Shown here one piece after another: positions 7,499 to 12,890 of a stretch of DNA of 12,890 nucleotides (position 1 is its first letter; every line of letters begins with the position of its first letter). The stretch lies in NCBI GenBank assembly GCA_947462115.1, contig CANHON010000102.1, positions 1 to 12,890 of the forward strand, given 5' to 3'. The DNA is from Deltaproteobacteria bacterium. Its GTDB lineage: Bacteria; Myxococcota_A; UBA796; UBA2385. The position numbers and the translations under genes were made by a program. The notes beneath the pieces are model-generated. The model ran no database searches. It worked only from the letters and a program-made list of their open reading frames with translations, and had not been told where the DNA came from.

Positions 7499-7569
7499 GG
7501 CCCCTTCGTGGGGCTCGGGGTGGCGGCCCGCGCGTCGAAGCGCCGATGGCCGATGCGGGAGGGGCGCGC

Positions 7570-9045
7570 TCAGTGGAGCAGGTTCCGCTCGATCATCTGC
7601 ACGATGCTTCGCAGGCCAGCGTCTTGCTCGAGCTGCTTCTCGACCTTGCCGCAGGCGTGGAGCACGGTGCTGTGGTCTTTGTCGTAGAGCCGGCCCACCT
7701 CGGTGGAGCTGAGCTGGGTGTGACGCCGGATCAACCACATGGACACGTGGCGGGGCGTCACGAGGCCCTTGACCCGGCTGCTGCCCATCAGCGCCGACAC
7801 CTCGACCGAGTAGGCCTGGGCCACCGCCTCGATGATGGCCTTGGCGTCGACCTCGGGTGGCCCGTCCGGGAGCATCCGCGCGAGGTGCTGGCGCGCGAAC
7901 TCCAAGGTGGGCGAGCGGCCGTGGAGGCGACAGAGCTGGGACAGGTTGTTGAGCACACCCTCCAGCTCCCGGATGCTCCCGCGCACTCGGGTGGCGAGGT
8001 ACTGGCTCAGATCCTTGGGCATCCGCAGGTTGCGCTCGGCGCTTTTGCTCTCGATGATGGCGACCAAGGTCTCGAGATCGGGCGGCTGCATGTCGGCGAC
8101 CATGCCGGACTCGCAGCGGGTGCGGAGCCGCGGCTCAAAGCCCTTGATCTCTCGGGGGAGGACGTCGGCGGTGAACACGATCTGGCGGCCGCGCTCCCGC
8201 AGCCACTCGAAGGTGTGGAAAAGCTCCTCCTGGGTGCGGTCTTTGCCGGTCAGGAACTGGACGTCGTCCATGAGCAGCAGGTTCGCCTCGTTGCGGAAGC
8301 GCGAGCGAAACTCGTGCATCTGCTTGTATCGGAGGGCGTCGATCATCTCGTTGGTAAATTCTTCGGCGGTGACGTAGATGACCCGGGTGCCGGGCTGGTG
8401 CTGGACGATGCGGTTGCCGACCGCGTGCATCAAGTGGGTCTTGCCGAGGCCGGTGCTCCCGTAGATGAACAAGGGGTTGTACTGACGATCGCCTGGATCG
8501 TCGGCGACCGCCGAGGCCGCGGCGTGGGCGAACTGGTTGCAGTCGCCGACAATGAAGCTGTCAAAGGTCTTTTCGCGAGAGAGACCTTGGTGGGCACGAT
8601 CGCCCGCGGCGCCGCTCTGCGCGCTCGGGTCCGCGGCCGTGGCGATCAGCGCGGGGCCGGGGCGGAGCGCAGGTCGGTCCGCCGGGGACGGGGCGCCGAG
8701 CCCGAGCTCCTCTTCGGGGATCGGGGTCTCCAGAGGCCCGGTCGCGGCGTTTTGGTCGAGCAGCTCCAGCTCCGTGGCCTTGAGGTGCTCCTTGGTGAGC
8801 ACGCGGGCCGAGAGCTGGCCGGCGAGCTGGGGCGCCCGCAGGCGAAGCAAGCGCTCGATCCGGCTCAGGTAGTTCTCGCGGACCCAATCGGCGTAGAGCT
8901 GGTTGGGGGCGACGAGGAGCAGCTTGGCTTCACCCACCGAGACGGCCATCAGCACGCTGATCCAGACGTCGTAGAAGGTGGAGCCGACCTCGGCGCGCAG
9001 CTCCGCTTGAATGTCATCCCAGACGCGGCTTGCGTTGATGGCCAT
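7570..9045 (-). CDS. dnaA: chromosomal replication initiator protein DnaA
   Basis: A 491-residue AAA+ initiator that binds DnaA boxes, melts the origin and recruits helicase. Domain I (about 1-85) has the conserved WDDIQAELR start; residues about 90-155 form a Pro/Ala-rich linker. Domain III holds Walker A GSTGLGKT (196-203), Walker B LLLMDD (256-261), sensor I FTADVLPREI (291-300), the arginine finger Arg310 in RLRTR, and sensor II RGSIRELEG (355-363). Domain IV has VTPRHVSM and YDKDHSTVLHACGKVEKQL (454-472). Two residues that contact bases in E. coli differ here: Gln408 is His433 and Thr435 is Ser459. The start at ATG 9045 fits the family N-terminus; GGAG lies 11 bases upstream across a run of Cs, a long spacing. 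Boxes upstream suggest autoregulation. Confidence 0.99.
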   Translation of the reverse strand: MAINASRVWDDIQAELRAEVGSTFYDVWISVLMAVSVGEAKLLLVAPNQLYADWVRENYLSRIERLLRLRAPQLAGQLSARVLTKEHLKATELELLDQNAATGPLETPIPEEELGLGAPSPADRPALRPGPALIATAADPSAQSGAAGDRAHQGLSREKTFDSFIVGDCNQFAHAAASAVADDPGDRQYNPLFIYGSTGLGKTHLMHAVGNRIVQHQPGTRVIYVTAEEFTNEMIDALRYKQMHEFRSRFRNEANLLLMDDVQFLTGKDRTQEELFHTFEWLRERGRQIVFTADVLPREIKGFEPRLRTRCESGMVADMQPPDLETLVAIIESKSAERNLRMPKDLSQYLATRVRGSIRELEGVLNNLSQLCRLHGRSPTLEFARQHLARMLPDGPPEVDAKAIIEAVAQAYSVEVSALMGSSRVKGLVTPRHVSMWLIRRHTQLSSTEVGRLYDKDHSTVLHACGKVEKQLEQDAGLRSIVQMIERNLLH

Positions 9046-9218
9046 TGGGGGGCTCGCTCCGGGCGTCGGGGGCCCGCGGGGGTGCGGCGCCAAGCGGCGC
9101 TTCCGGGCGGTCGGGGGGCGAGCTTAGCAGCCGGCCGGCGCGCTTCGCCAGGGGCAGGCAGGCCCGCGGACGGCCCGCTAACGGCCTCCGGTGCCCGCCC
9201 ACAAGGATCTGCACAAGT

Positions 9219-9227
9219 TTATCCACA
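9219..9227 (+). promoter_or_regulatory. DnaA box, perfect consensus
   Basis: TTATCCACA, preceded by CACAAGT. It faces the box at 9240-9248 across 12 bases, and both are preceded on their own strands by CAAG. Confidence 0.85.
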
Positions 9228-9239
9228 ATTGTCCGTATC

Positions 9240-9248
9240 TGTGGATAA
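9240..9248 (-). promoter_or_regulatory. DnaA box, perfect consensus, inverted
   Basis: TGTGGATAA on the plus strand, TTATCCACA on the minus. With its partner at 9219-9227 it forms an imperfect palindrome whose arms are CAAGTTTATCCACA and CAAGTTATCCACA. Confidence 0.85.
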
Positions 9249-9260
9249 CTTGCCCAGCGG

Positions 9261-9269
9261 TGTGGAAAT
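9261..9269 (-). promoter_or_regulatory. DnaA box candidate, two mismatches
   Basis: The complement reads ATTTCCACA, matching seven of nine consensus positions. It lies 12 bases from the perfect box at 9240-9248, in the same orientation. Confidence 0.45.
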
Positions 9270-9350
9270 GTGCCGCCGATCCTTGTGGAATTGTGCCGGC
9301 CGACCGGTGCACGGTGGATGAGAATGGCGTCGGCCATGCATCTTTCGAGA

Positions 9351-9494
9351 GATCAACCGCAAAGGGTGGCCCCTCGTCGAAGATCCCCAGCCTGTGGAGA
9401 TCCCGGTCGAGATCCCCACCGGGAGCCGATCAGCGAGGGCGGGCTCTTGTCGATCCAAGGGCTGGTCGGTGACGGCGGCGCGGCGGTGCGGATC
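9351..9494. repeat. GATC-rich segment with repeated AGATCCC
   Basis: GATC starts at 9351, 9382, 9399, 9411, 9428, 9452 and 9491, seven copies in 144 bases, compared with roughly eight per kilobase in a part of gyrB that I counted. Three of them are within AGATCCC (9381, 9398, 9410). A two-mismatch DnaA box, TGTGGAGAT at 9393-9401, overlaps one. The density recalls origins whose GATC sites are methylated, but a methylase is not visible here. Confidence 0.45.
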
Positions 9495-9737
9495 GCGGCC
9501 CCGGCGCGTGATTCAGCCTGCGGACGCTTGCCTCGTGCCCGTCGGCGGAATAGGGGCTCCGGCCTTTCCGGTCTGCCTTGGCGGGTCAAGAGGAGTCAGA
9601 GCGCAGATGGCCCACGGGATCGGCAAGTGCCCCCTGGTCGGCCGCCCTCGCTCCGGGTCGAGCCACAGCGGCTCTGAGCCCCCTCCTGTACTTCCCCCGC
9701 GCAGCGTCGTCCGGATCCATCGCCTTCGGAGGCTCCT

Positions 9738-9893
9738 GTGAAGCGTACTTACCAGCCCAGCAACATCAAGCGGAAGCGGTCCCACGGCTTCCGTGCCCGC
9801 ATGAGCACCCCCGGCGGGCGCAAGGTGATCTCCAACCGTCGGGCCAAGGGCCGCGCGCGGCTGGCCACCACCGTCCGCACGAAGTCCACCTGA
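9738..9893 (+). CDS. rpmH: 50S ribosomal protein L34
   Basis: A 51-residue basic protein of the large ribosomal subunit, shorter than most gene-finding cut-offs. The sequence begins MKRTYQPSNIKRKRSHGFRA and continues RMSTPGGRKVISNRRAKGRA, the standard L34 pattern. The start is GTG at 9738, five bases after a strong GGAGG site at 9728-9732. It is the first gene of the plus-strand block and lies 20 bases before rnpA. Its promoter must be in the origin spacer. Confidence 0.99.
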   Translation: MKRTYQPSNIKRKRSHGFRARMSTPGGRKVISNRRAKGRARLATTVRTKST

Positions 9894-9913
9894 TCGAGCG
9901 GGTCGCCCGGCCC

Positions 9914-10279
9914 GTGCGCTTCGGCTTCGATCGTTCGCTCCGCATCCGCCGGTCGTCTGACTTTCGGCGGGTGCAGGGTCGTGGGCGGCGCGTCCGAGGC
10001 GTATTTGTGCTCGCGCTCTGGCTCCCCAGCCAGGGCGATGGCAGCCGGATCGGCCTCACGGTCAGCAAAAAGGTGGGAAACGCGGTGGTCCGCAACCGGG
10101 TCAAGCGCTGGCTGCGAGAGAGCGTTCGCCACGAGCGCCATCGCCTCGCGAGCTCCGCCGACATCGTGCTGATCGCCCACCCCGAGTCGGCCGCCGCTGG
10201 CCTTGAACGCCTCCGCGAAGACGTGATCACCATCTTCTCAGCCGCCGGCCCCTCGTCCAGTGGCCGGAGGCGACGGTGA
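9914..10279 (+). CDS. rnpA: ribonuclease P protein component
   Basis: A 121-residue basic protein that binds the catalytic RNase P RNA and helps mature the 5' ends of tRNAs. The family core is SKKVGNAVVRNRVKRWLRESVR at residues 51-72, including the RNR signature at 60-62. The N-terminal RIRRSSDFRRV is also typical. The reading frame is open well upstream, overlapping rpmH, but the first reasonable start that leaves a normal-length protein is GTG at 9914, 20 bases after the rpmH stop; its ribosome-binding site is weak. The last residues (SSSGRRRR) form a short basic tail. Its stop overlaps the yidD start (GTGA at 10276-10279), so translation is probably coupled. Confidence 0.95.
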   Translation: MRFGFDRSLRIRRSSDFRRVQGRGRRVRGVFVLALWLPSQGDGSRIGLTVSKKVGNAVVRNRVKRWLRESVRHERHRLASSADIVLIAHPESAAAGLERLREDVITIFSAAGPSSSGRRRR

Positions 10280-10608
10280 GGTGGACCGATCCCCTCGTTT
10301 GGGTGATCCGGGGCTACCAGCGCCTCATCTCCCGGTATACGCCGCCTGTCTGTCGCTTTACGCCCTCATGCAGCCACTACGCACTCGAAGCGTTGCAGGT
10401 CCACGGGCTGTTGCGCGGAACCCCAATGGCCGCGTGGCGGATCCTGCGATGCAACCCGCTGTTCCCGAGCGGTCACGATCCGGTGCCTTCCCTGGCCGCG
10501 CCCTGTGGCTGCGCGACGGGGTCCGGGGCCTCCGGCATGAACCCTGGGCCCAGCGACCCGGTCTTCGGCCCCAGCCGCGCCGGTGGAGAGGTCTCCTTTG
10601 AGCAATGA
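10276..10608 (+). CDS. yidD: membrane protein insertion efficiency factor YidD
   Basis: A small inner-membrane-associated protein that helps membrane-protein insertion with YidC. The family signature is complete: CRFTPSCSHYALEAL at 26-40 and WRILRCNPLFPSGHDPVP at 54-71. The amphipathic N-terminus (PLVWVIRGYQRLISRY) is expected to lie on the membrane. The protein has 110 residues, longer than the usual 70-90, because of a Gly/Pro/Ser-rich tail after residue 71 that contains PCGC. Part of that tail is encoded by DNA that also holds the yidC ribosome-binding site. The start is GTG at 10276, overlapping the rnpA stop by four bases; the gene overlaps yidC by 11 bases. Confidence 0.95.
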   Translation: MRWTDPLVWVIRGYQRLISRYTPPVCRFTPSCSHYALEALQVHGLLRGTPMAAWRILRCNPLFPSGHDPVPSLAAPCGCATGSGASGMNPGPSDPVFGPSRAGGEVSFEQ

Positions 10609-12298
10609 CGAGAACCGCAGGGTAATGGTGGCCGTCGCCCTCAGCATGGGCGTTTTGGTCGCTTGGCAGTACTTCTTCCCGGCCCCGACGCCCGAGCCGA
10701 GCTTGGTCGAGGTCGCGCCGGGGGAGGCCGCCGAGGCGCCCGCTGCCGCGGGAACGGCCGCGCCCCTCGCTCCGCCCCCAGGCGGCGCCATCGCCCCCCA
10801 CGAGCTGCCCTTGCAGCTCGACCGCGCCGGCGGCGTGGTGTCCTCGACCAACGGCGCGCTGCGCGGGGTCACGCTCGGCGACTACAAAGACGCGATCCAT
10901 CCGCTGCCGTTCTGGAGCTGGCTGGTCGCCAAGGCCACCGGCGCGCCCGGCGGCGAGGGCGGCTGGTCGCCGTACAGCGGCGGGGACGATCCGCACGGCG
11001 TCGTCAGCTTGGACGGCGGCGTCGGCCTCGCAGGCGGCGGGCTGCTCCCCACCGATGACGGCCCCGCCGCCGCCGACGGCCCCTCGACCTACCGGGTCAG
11101 CCAAGACGGCGCCTCGATCGTCGCCCTGGGTGCCCAGGCCAACGGGCTGCGCATCGAGAAGCGCTTCACCCCGACCGCCGGCGCCTACGCAGGCGAGCTC
11201 GTGGTCAAGTTCCAGAATGACGGCGCCGAGACCATCCCCGCCCTTTGGGTGGGCGTGGCCGAGCAGCCGGCCGGCGATGAGCCAGGCTTCTTCAACCGGG
11301 CCGAGAACATCGTCCACCCCGCTGCTTTCGTCGATGGCGACCTCGAGACGGTCACCGCTGTCAGCGAGCTCGAGGGCGCGGAGCTTGAGGAGTTCAAGGG
11401 CACGGTGAGCTGGGTCGGCGTCGGCGATCGGTACTTCCTCGCGGCCCTCATGCCCCAAGAGCTCGCCCCCAAGCGCGTCCTCGTCGATCAGCTCCCGAGC
11501 GGTCGCTGGGGCAGCTTCTACGTCGATGACGTGGCCCTCGCCCCGGGTCAGTCCCGCGAGCTCAAGTTCAAGGTCTTCACCGGGCCCAAGGAGCTCGGCG
11601 TCCTCAAGGACCAGGCCGCGGACCTGGACGCCTCAGTAGAGTTCGGAATCTTCGGCTTCTTCGCCACCTTGCTCCTGTGGGTGCTCAAGTTCTTCCACGC
11701 GGGCGTGAGCAACTGGGGCCTGTCGATCATCCTGCTGACCTTGCTCGTGAAGCTGGTGTTCTACAGCCTCAACGAGAAGGCCTACGCCAGCAGCGAGAAG
11801 ATGAAGCTGGTCCAACCGGAGCTGCAAGCGATCAAGGACCTCTACCCAGACGATCAGCAGCGCCAGAGCCAAGAGACCATGAAGCTCTGGAGCAAGCACG
11901 GCGTGAGCCCGCTGGGCGGCTGTTTGCCGATGGTGGTGCAGATGCCGATCTTCTTCGCGCTGTACAACGTGATGTACTACAGCGTGGAGCTCTACGGCAC
12001 CGGCTTCCTCTACATCAAGGACCTCACCGCCGCTGATCCCACCGGCATCATCCCGCTGATTTACTTCGTATTGTTGGTCCTGCAGCAGCAGATGACCACC
12101 ATGCCCAACATGGATCCCGCGCAGCAGAAGATGATGAAGATGATGCCCTTCTTCTTCGCCTTCATGATGTTCAGCTTCCCGTCGGGCCTCGTGCTCTACT
12201 TCTGCGTCAACATGTTCCTTACCATCGTGCAGCAGTGGCTCATCCGCAAGAAGCTGCAACGCACCCCCGCCACCCTCGCGGTGGCCACGCCGCAGTAA
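10598..12298 (+). CDS. yidC: membrane protein insertase YidC
   Basis: A 566-residue insertase that places membrane proteins in the inner membrane alone or with Sec. The Gram-negative layout is present: TM1 at about 9-27 (ending AWQYFF), a Pro/Ala-rich linker, a large periplasmic domain to about 350 with WVGVGDRYF at 272-280, then the conserved five-helix core. Within the core are NWGLSIILLTLLVKLVFYSL (372-391), the cytoplasmic hairpin, SPLGGCLPMVVQMPIFFALY (437-456), a helix at about 483-499, and FPSGLVLYF (527-535). The groove residue that is Arg366 in E. coli is Lys385, another basic residue. I chose TTG at 10598 because GGAGAGG (10585-10591) lies six bases upstream; GTG 10583 would add five residues and leave no site. 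It overlaps yidD by 11 bases. Confidence 0.98.
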   Translation: MSNDENRRVMVAVALSMGVLVAWQYFFPAPTPEPSLVEVAPGEAAEAPAAAGTAAPLAPPPGGAIAPHELPLQLDRAGGVVSSTNGALRGVTLGDYKDAIHPLPFWSWLVAKATGAPGGEGGWSPYSGGDDPHGVVSLDGGVGLAGGGLLPTDDGPAAADGPSTYRVSQDGASIVALGAQANGLRIEKRFTPTAGAYAGELVVKFQNDGAETIPALWVGVAEQPAGDEPGFFNRAENIVHPAAFVDGDLETVTAVSELEGAELEEFKGTVSWVGVGDRYFLAALMPQELAPKRVLVDQLPSGRWGSFYVDDVALAPGQSRELKFKVFTGPKELGVLKDQAADLDASVEFGIFGFFATLLLWVLKFFHAGVSNWGLSIILLTLLVKLVFYSLNEKAYASSEKMKLVQPELQAIKDLYPDDQQRQSQETMKLWSKHGVSPLGGCLPMVVQMPIFFALYNVMYYSVELYGTGFLYIKDLTAADPTGIIPLIYFVLLVLQQQMTTMPNMDPAQQKMMKMMPFFFAFMMFSFPSGLVLYFCVNMFLTIVQQWLIRKKLQRTPATLAVATPQ

Positions 12299-12318
12299 TC
12301 GCGGTCTCCGGAGCACCC

Positions 12319-12890
12319 ATGAGTGAAGCCGTCCACACAGTCTCGGCCGAAGGCCGCACCGTCCGCGCCGCCGTAGAGCTCGCCGCCAAAGAGCTGGGCG
12401 TTGACCTGAGCCGCGTGGCCCACAAGCTCGATGGCGCTCACTTCCGGGGCCCCGACGGCCGGCCGCGCGCCGTAGACACCGTCAAGGTGATCGCTTGGGT
12501 GCGCGAGGGGGAGCCGGAGCCGGCGCCCGCCCGCGAGAGCCGCGAGAGCCGCGAGCCCCGTCGGGATGCAGGCCGCGACGGCGGTCGGGACGGCGGCCGT
12601 GAGCGCCGGGATCGGGAGCCCCGTGAGGCCCGTGAGGGTCGGGATCGCGACCCCCGCGAGAGCCGGGATCGGGAGCCCCGCGAGAGCCGCGAGCCCCGCG
12701 AGAGCCGGGATCGGGAGCCCCGCGAGAGCCGCGAGCCCCGTGAGAGCCGCGAGCGCGCGCCCCGCGCTGAGGCCCCCGCTTCGCTCGTGGACACCGCCGC
12801 CAGCAGCGCGGCCAAGGTGTGGGTGGAGACCTTGCTCAAGGGCATGGACCTCGAGGGCGCTGTGCGCGCCGGCGCACACAGCGATGGCGC
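12319..12890 (+). CDS. jag: Jag/KhpB RNA-binding protein, N-terminal part (cut by window edge)
   Basis: The open frame runs from ATG 12319 past the end of the window; 190 residues are visible. Residues 8-37 (VSAEGRTVRAAVELAAKELGVDLSRVAHKL) match the Jag N-terminal domain. Residues about 72-150 are an extremely Arg/Glu/Asp-rich, probably disordered linker with internal repeats. From about 163 (SAAKVWVETLLKGMDLEGAV) the KH domain begins; the rest of KH and the R3H domain would lie outside. A GGAG site at 12310-12313 is five bases before the ATG, and the gene starts 20 bases after yidC, the usual neighbour. Jag/KhpB proteins bind RNA and influence envelope growth in Gram-positives; the role here is unknown. 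Confidence 0.92.
   Translation, partial: MSEAVHTVSAEGRTVRAAVELAAKELGVDLSRVAHKLDGAHFRGPDGRPRAVDTVKVIAWVREGEPEPAPARESRESREPRRDAGRDGGRDGGRERRDREPREAREGRDRDPRESRDREPRESREPRESRDREPRESREPRESRERAPRAEAPASLVDTAASSAAKVWVETLLKGMDLEGAVRAGAHSDG
12532..12756 (+). repeat. tandem repeats coding the Arg/Glu linker of Jag
   Basis: A 42-bp unit, itself made of a 24-bp and an 18-bp part that both start CGCGAGAGCC, occurs as two exact head-to-tail copies at 12655-12696 and 12697-12738. Degenerate partial copies extend from 12532 and to 12756. All are in frame and encode variants of RESRDREP and RESREP. Copy number could change by slippage without shifting the frame. Confidence 0.85.

Larger units (their letters stand above)
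7084..7569. other. dnaA-dnaN spacer, possible second half of the origin
   Basis: A 486-base noncoding stretch. It contains, in order, the dnaN ribosome-binding site, a GC-rich part, an AT-rich GATC cluster (7255-7306), four copies of CACAAG or its complement (7373-7378, 7413-7418, 7471-7476, 7488-7493), an imperfect hairpin around CCTGG and CCAGG (7420-7436) without a T-run, one perfect DnaA box (7443-7451) and one weaker box (7490-7498). No open frame in it looks like a gene. The content resembles an origin element more than a plain intercistronic gap. Confidence 0.6.
9199..9288. repeat. 11-bp inverted repeat enclosing the DnaA boxes
   Basis: CCACAAGGATC at 9199-9209 is repeated perfectly in inverse orientation as GATCCTTGTGG at 9278-9288. 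The two perfect DnaA boxes lie between the arms. Each arm contains both a CCACA core and a GATC site. Confidence 0.7.
9196..9292. promoter_or_regulatory. oriC: DnaA-box cluster, core of the putative origin
   Basis: Contains two perfect, inverted DnaA boxes (9219-9227 and 9240-9248), a two-mismatch box on the minus strand (TGTGGAAAT, 9261-9269) and a poorer one (TGTGGAATT, 9284-9292). All carry the CCACA core. The stretch from about 9213 to 9251 is about 60 percent A or T, which stands out in this genome. The position upstream of dnaA and the change of gene direction here support an origin; DnaA binding would also place it to repress dnaA. Confidence 0.8.
9046..9737. other. oriC: dnaA-rpmH intergenic region containing the putative oriC
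   Basis: A 692-base noncoding stretch between divergent dnaA and rpmH, the usual place for a bacterial origin. From 9046 to about 9195 it is extremely G-rich on the plus strand, with G-tracts at 9047-9052, 9061-9063, 9068-9072 and 9078-9082 and a palindrome GCCGGCCGGC at 9130-9139. A DnaA-box cluster fills 9196-9292. A GATC-rich part runs 9351-9494. The last 240 bases before rpmH are GC-rich, with a short hairpin GAGCC/GGCTC at 9660-9674 and no promoter I can name with confidence. Divergent promoters for dnaA and rpmH must lie here. No plausible gene was found in it. Confidence 0.8.

Noticed and set aside
7546..9321. A 591-codon plus-strand open frame opposite dnaA
   Set aside because: Antisense shadow; it also runs straight through the DnaA-box cluster, which is noncoding in character.
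9270..9677. A 135-codon plus-strand frame in the origin spacer
   Set aside because: Arg/Pro-rich with no family resemblance and no ribosome-binding site; it starts inside the DnaA-box cluster.
9046..9737. Search for a parS site or partition genes at the origin
   Set aside because: No sequence close to the TGTTTCACGTGAAACA-type palindrome was seen in either spacer, and no parA/parB lies in the window.
12861..12878. Perfect 7-bp hairpin TGTGCGC/GCGCACA near the right edge
   Set aside because: It lies inside the KH-domain coding region of jag, where GC-rich codons readily produce such stems.
12196..12879. A 227-codon minus-strand frame with repeated IPALAGLAALAGLP-like residues, opposite the end of yidC and jag
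   Set aside because: The repeats are the complement of the Arg/Glu repeats of jag; jag is supported by its N-terminal domain, KH start, ribosome-binding site and yidC neighbour.

Overview
This window spans a chromosomal replication origin. Two gene blocks diverge from the origin. On the minus strand, reading away from it, are dnaA, dnaN, recF, gyrB, fabH and two ArsA-like ATPase genes, the second cut by the left edge. On the plus strand are rpmH, rnpA, yidD, yidC and jag/khpB, the last cut by the right edge. The organism looks like a high-GC Gram-negative bacterium. YidC has a large periplasmic domain and GyrB carries the long insert seen in E. coli-type enzymes. The jag gene behind yidC, the very high GC and the paired ArsA-like ATPases fit a Myxococcota or other former deltaproteobacterial lineage, but this placement is an inference.

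Layout: 1-96 partial ArsA-like ATPase; 93-1040 ArsA-like ATPase; 1047-2039 fabH; 2142-4586 gyrB; 4587-4845 gyrB leader with two inverted repeats; 4846-5949 recF; 5959-7083 dnaN; 7084-7569 dnaA-dnaN spacer with an AT-rich, GATC-rich patch and one perfect DnaA box; 7570-9045 dnaA; 9046-9737 dnaA-rpmH spacer with two perfect, inverted DnaA boxes inside an 11-bp inverted repeat; 9738-9893 rpmH; 9914-10279 rnpA; 10276-10608 yidD; 10598-12298 yidC; 12319 to the edge, jag.

How the genes work together: DnaA should bind the box cluster next to its own gene and open the origin. DnaN is the sliding clamp, RecF repairs gaps and stalled forks, and gyrase relieves the supercoils ahead of the forks. On the other arm, RpmH and RnpA supply ribosomes and RNase P, while YidD and YidC insert membrane proteins and Jag is a YidC-linked RNA-binding protein. 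The rnpA-yidD-yidC junctions overlap and suggest translational coupling.

The genes are mostly textbook. The less expected signals are in the noncoding DNA: a possible two-part origin with motifs shared by both spacers flanking dnaA, two GATC clusters, and two inverted repeats in front of gyrB. In the proteins, the notable points are altered DNA-contact residues in DnaA and a tandemly repeated Arg/Glu-rich linker in Jag. No transposon, CRISPR array, tRNA, rRNA or convincing intrinsic terminator was seen.
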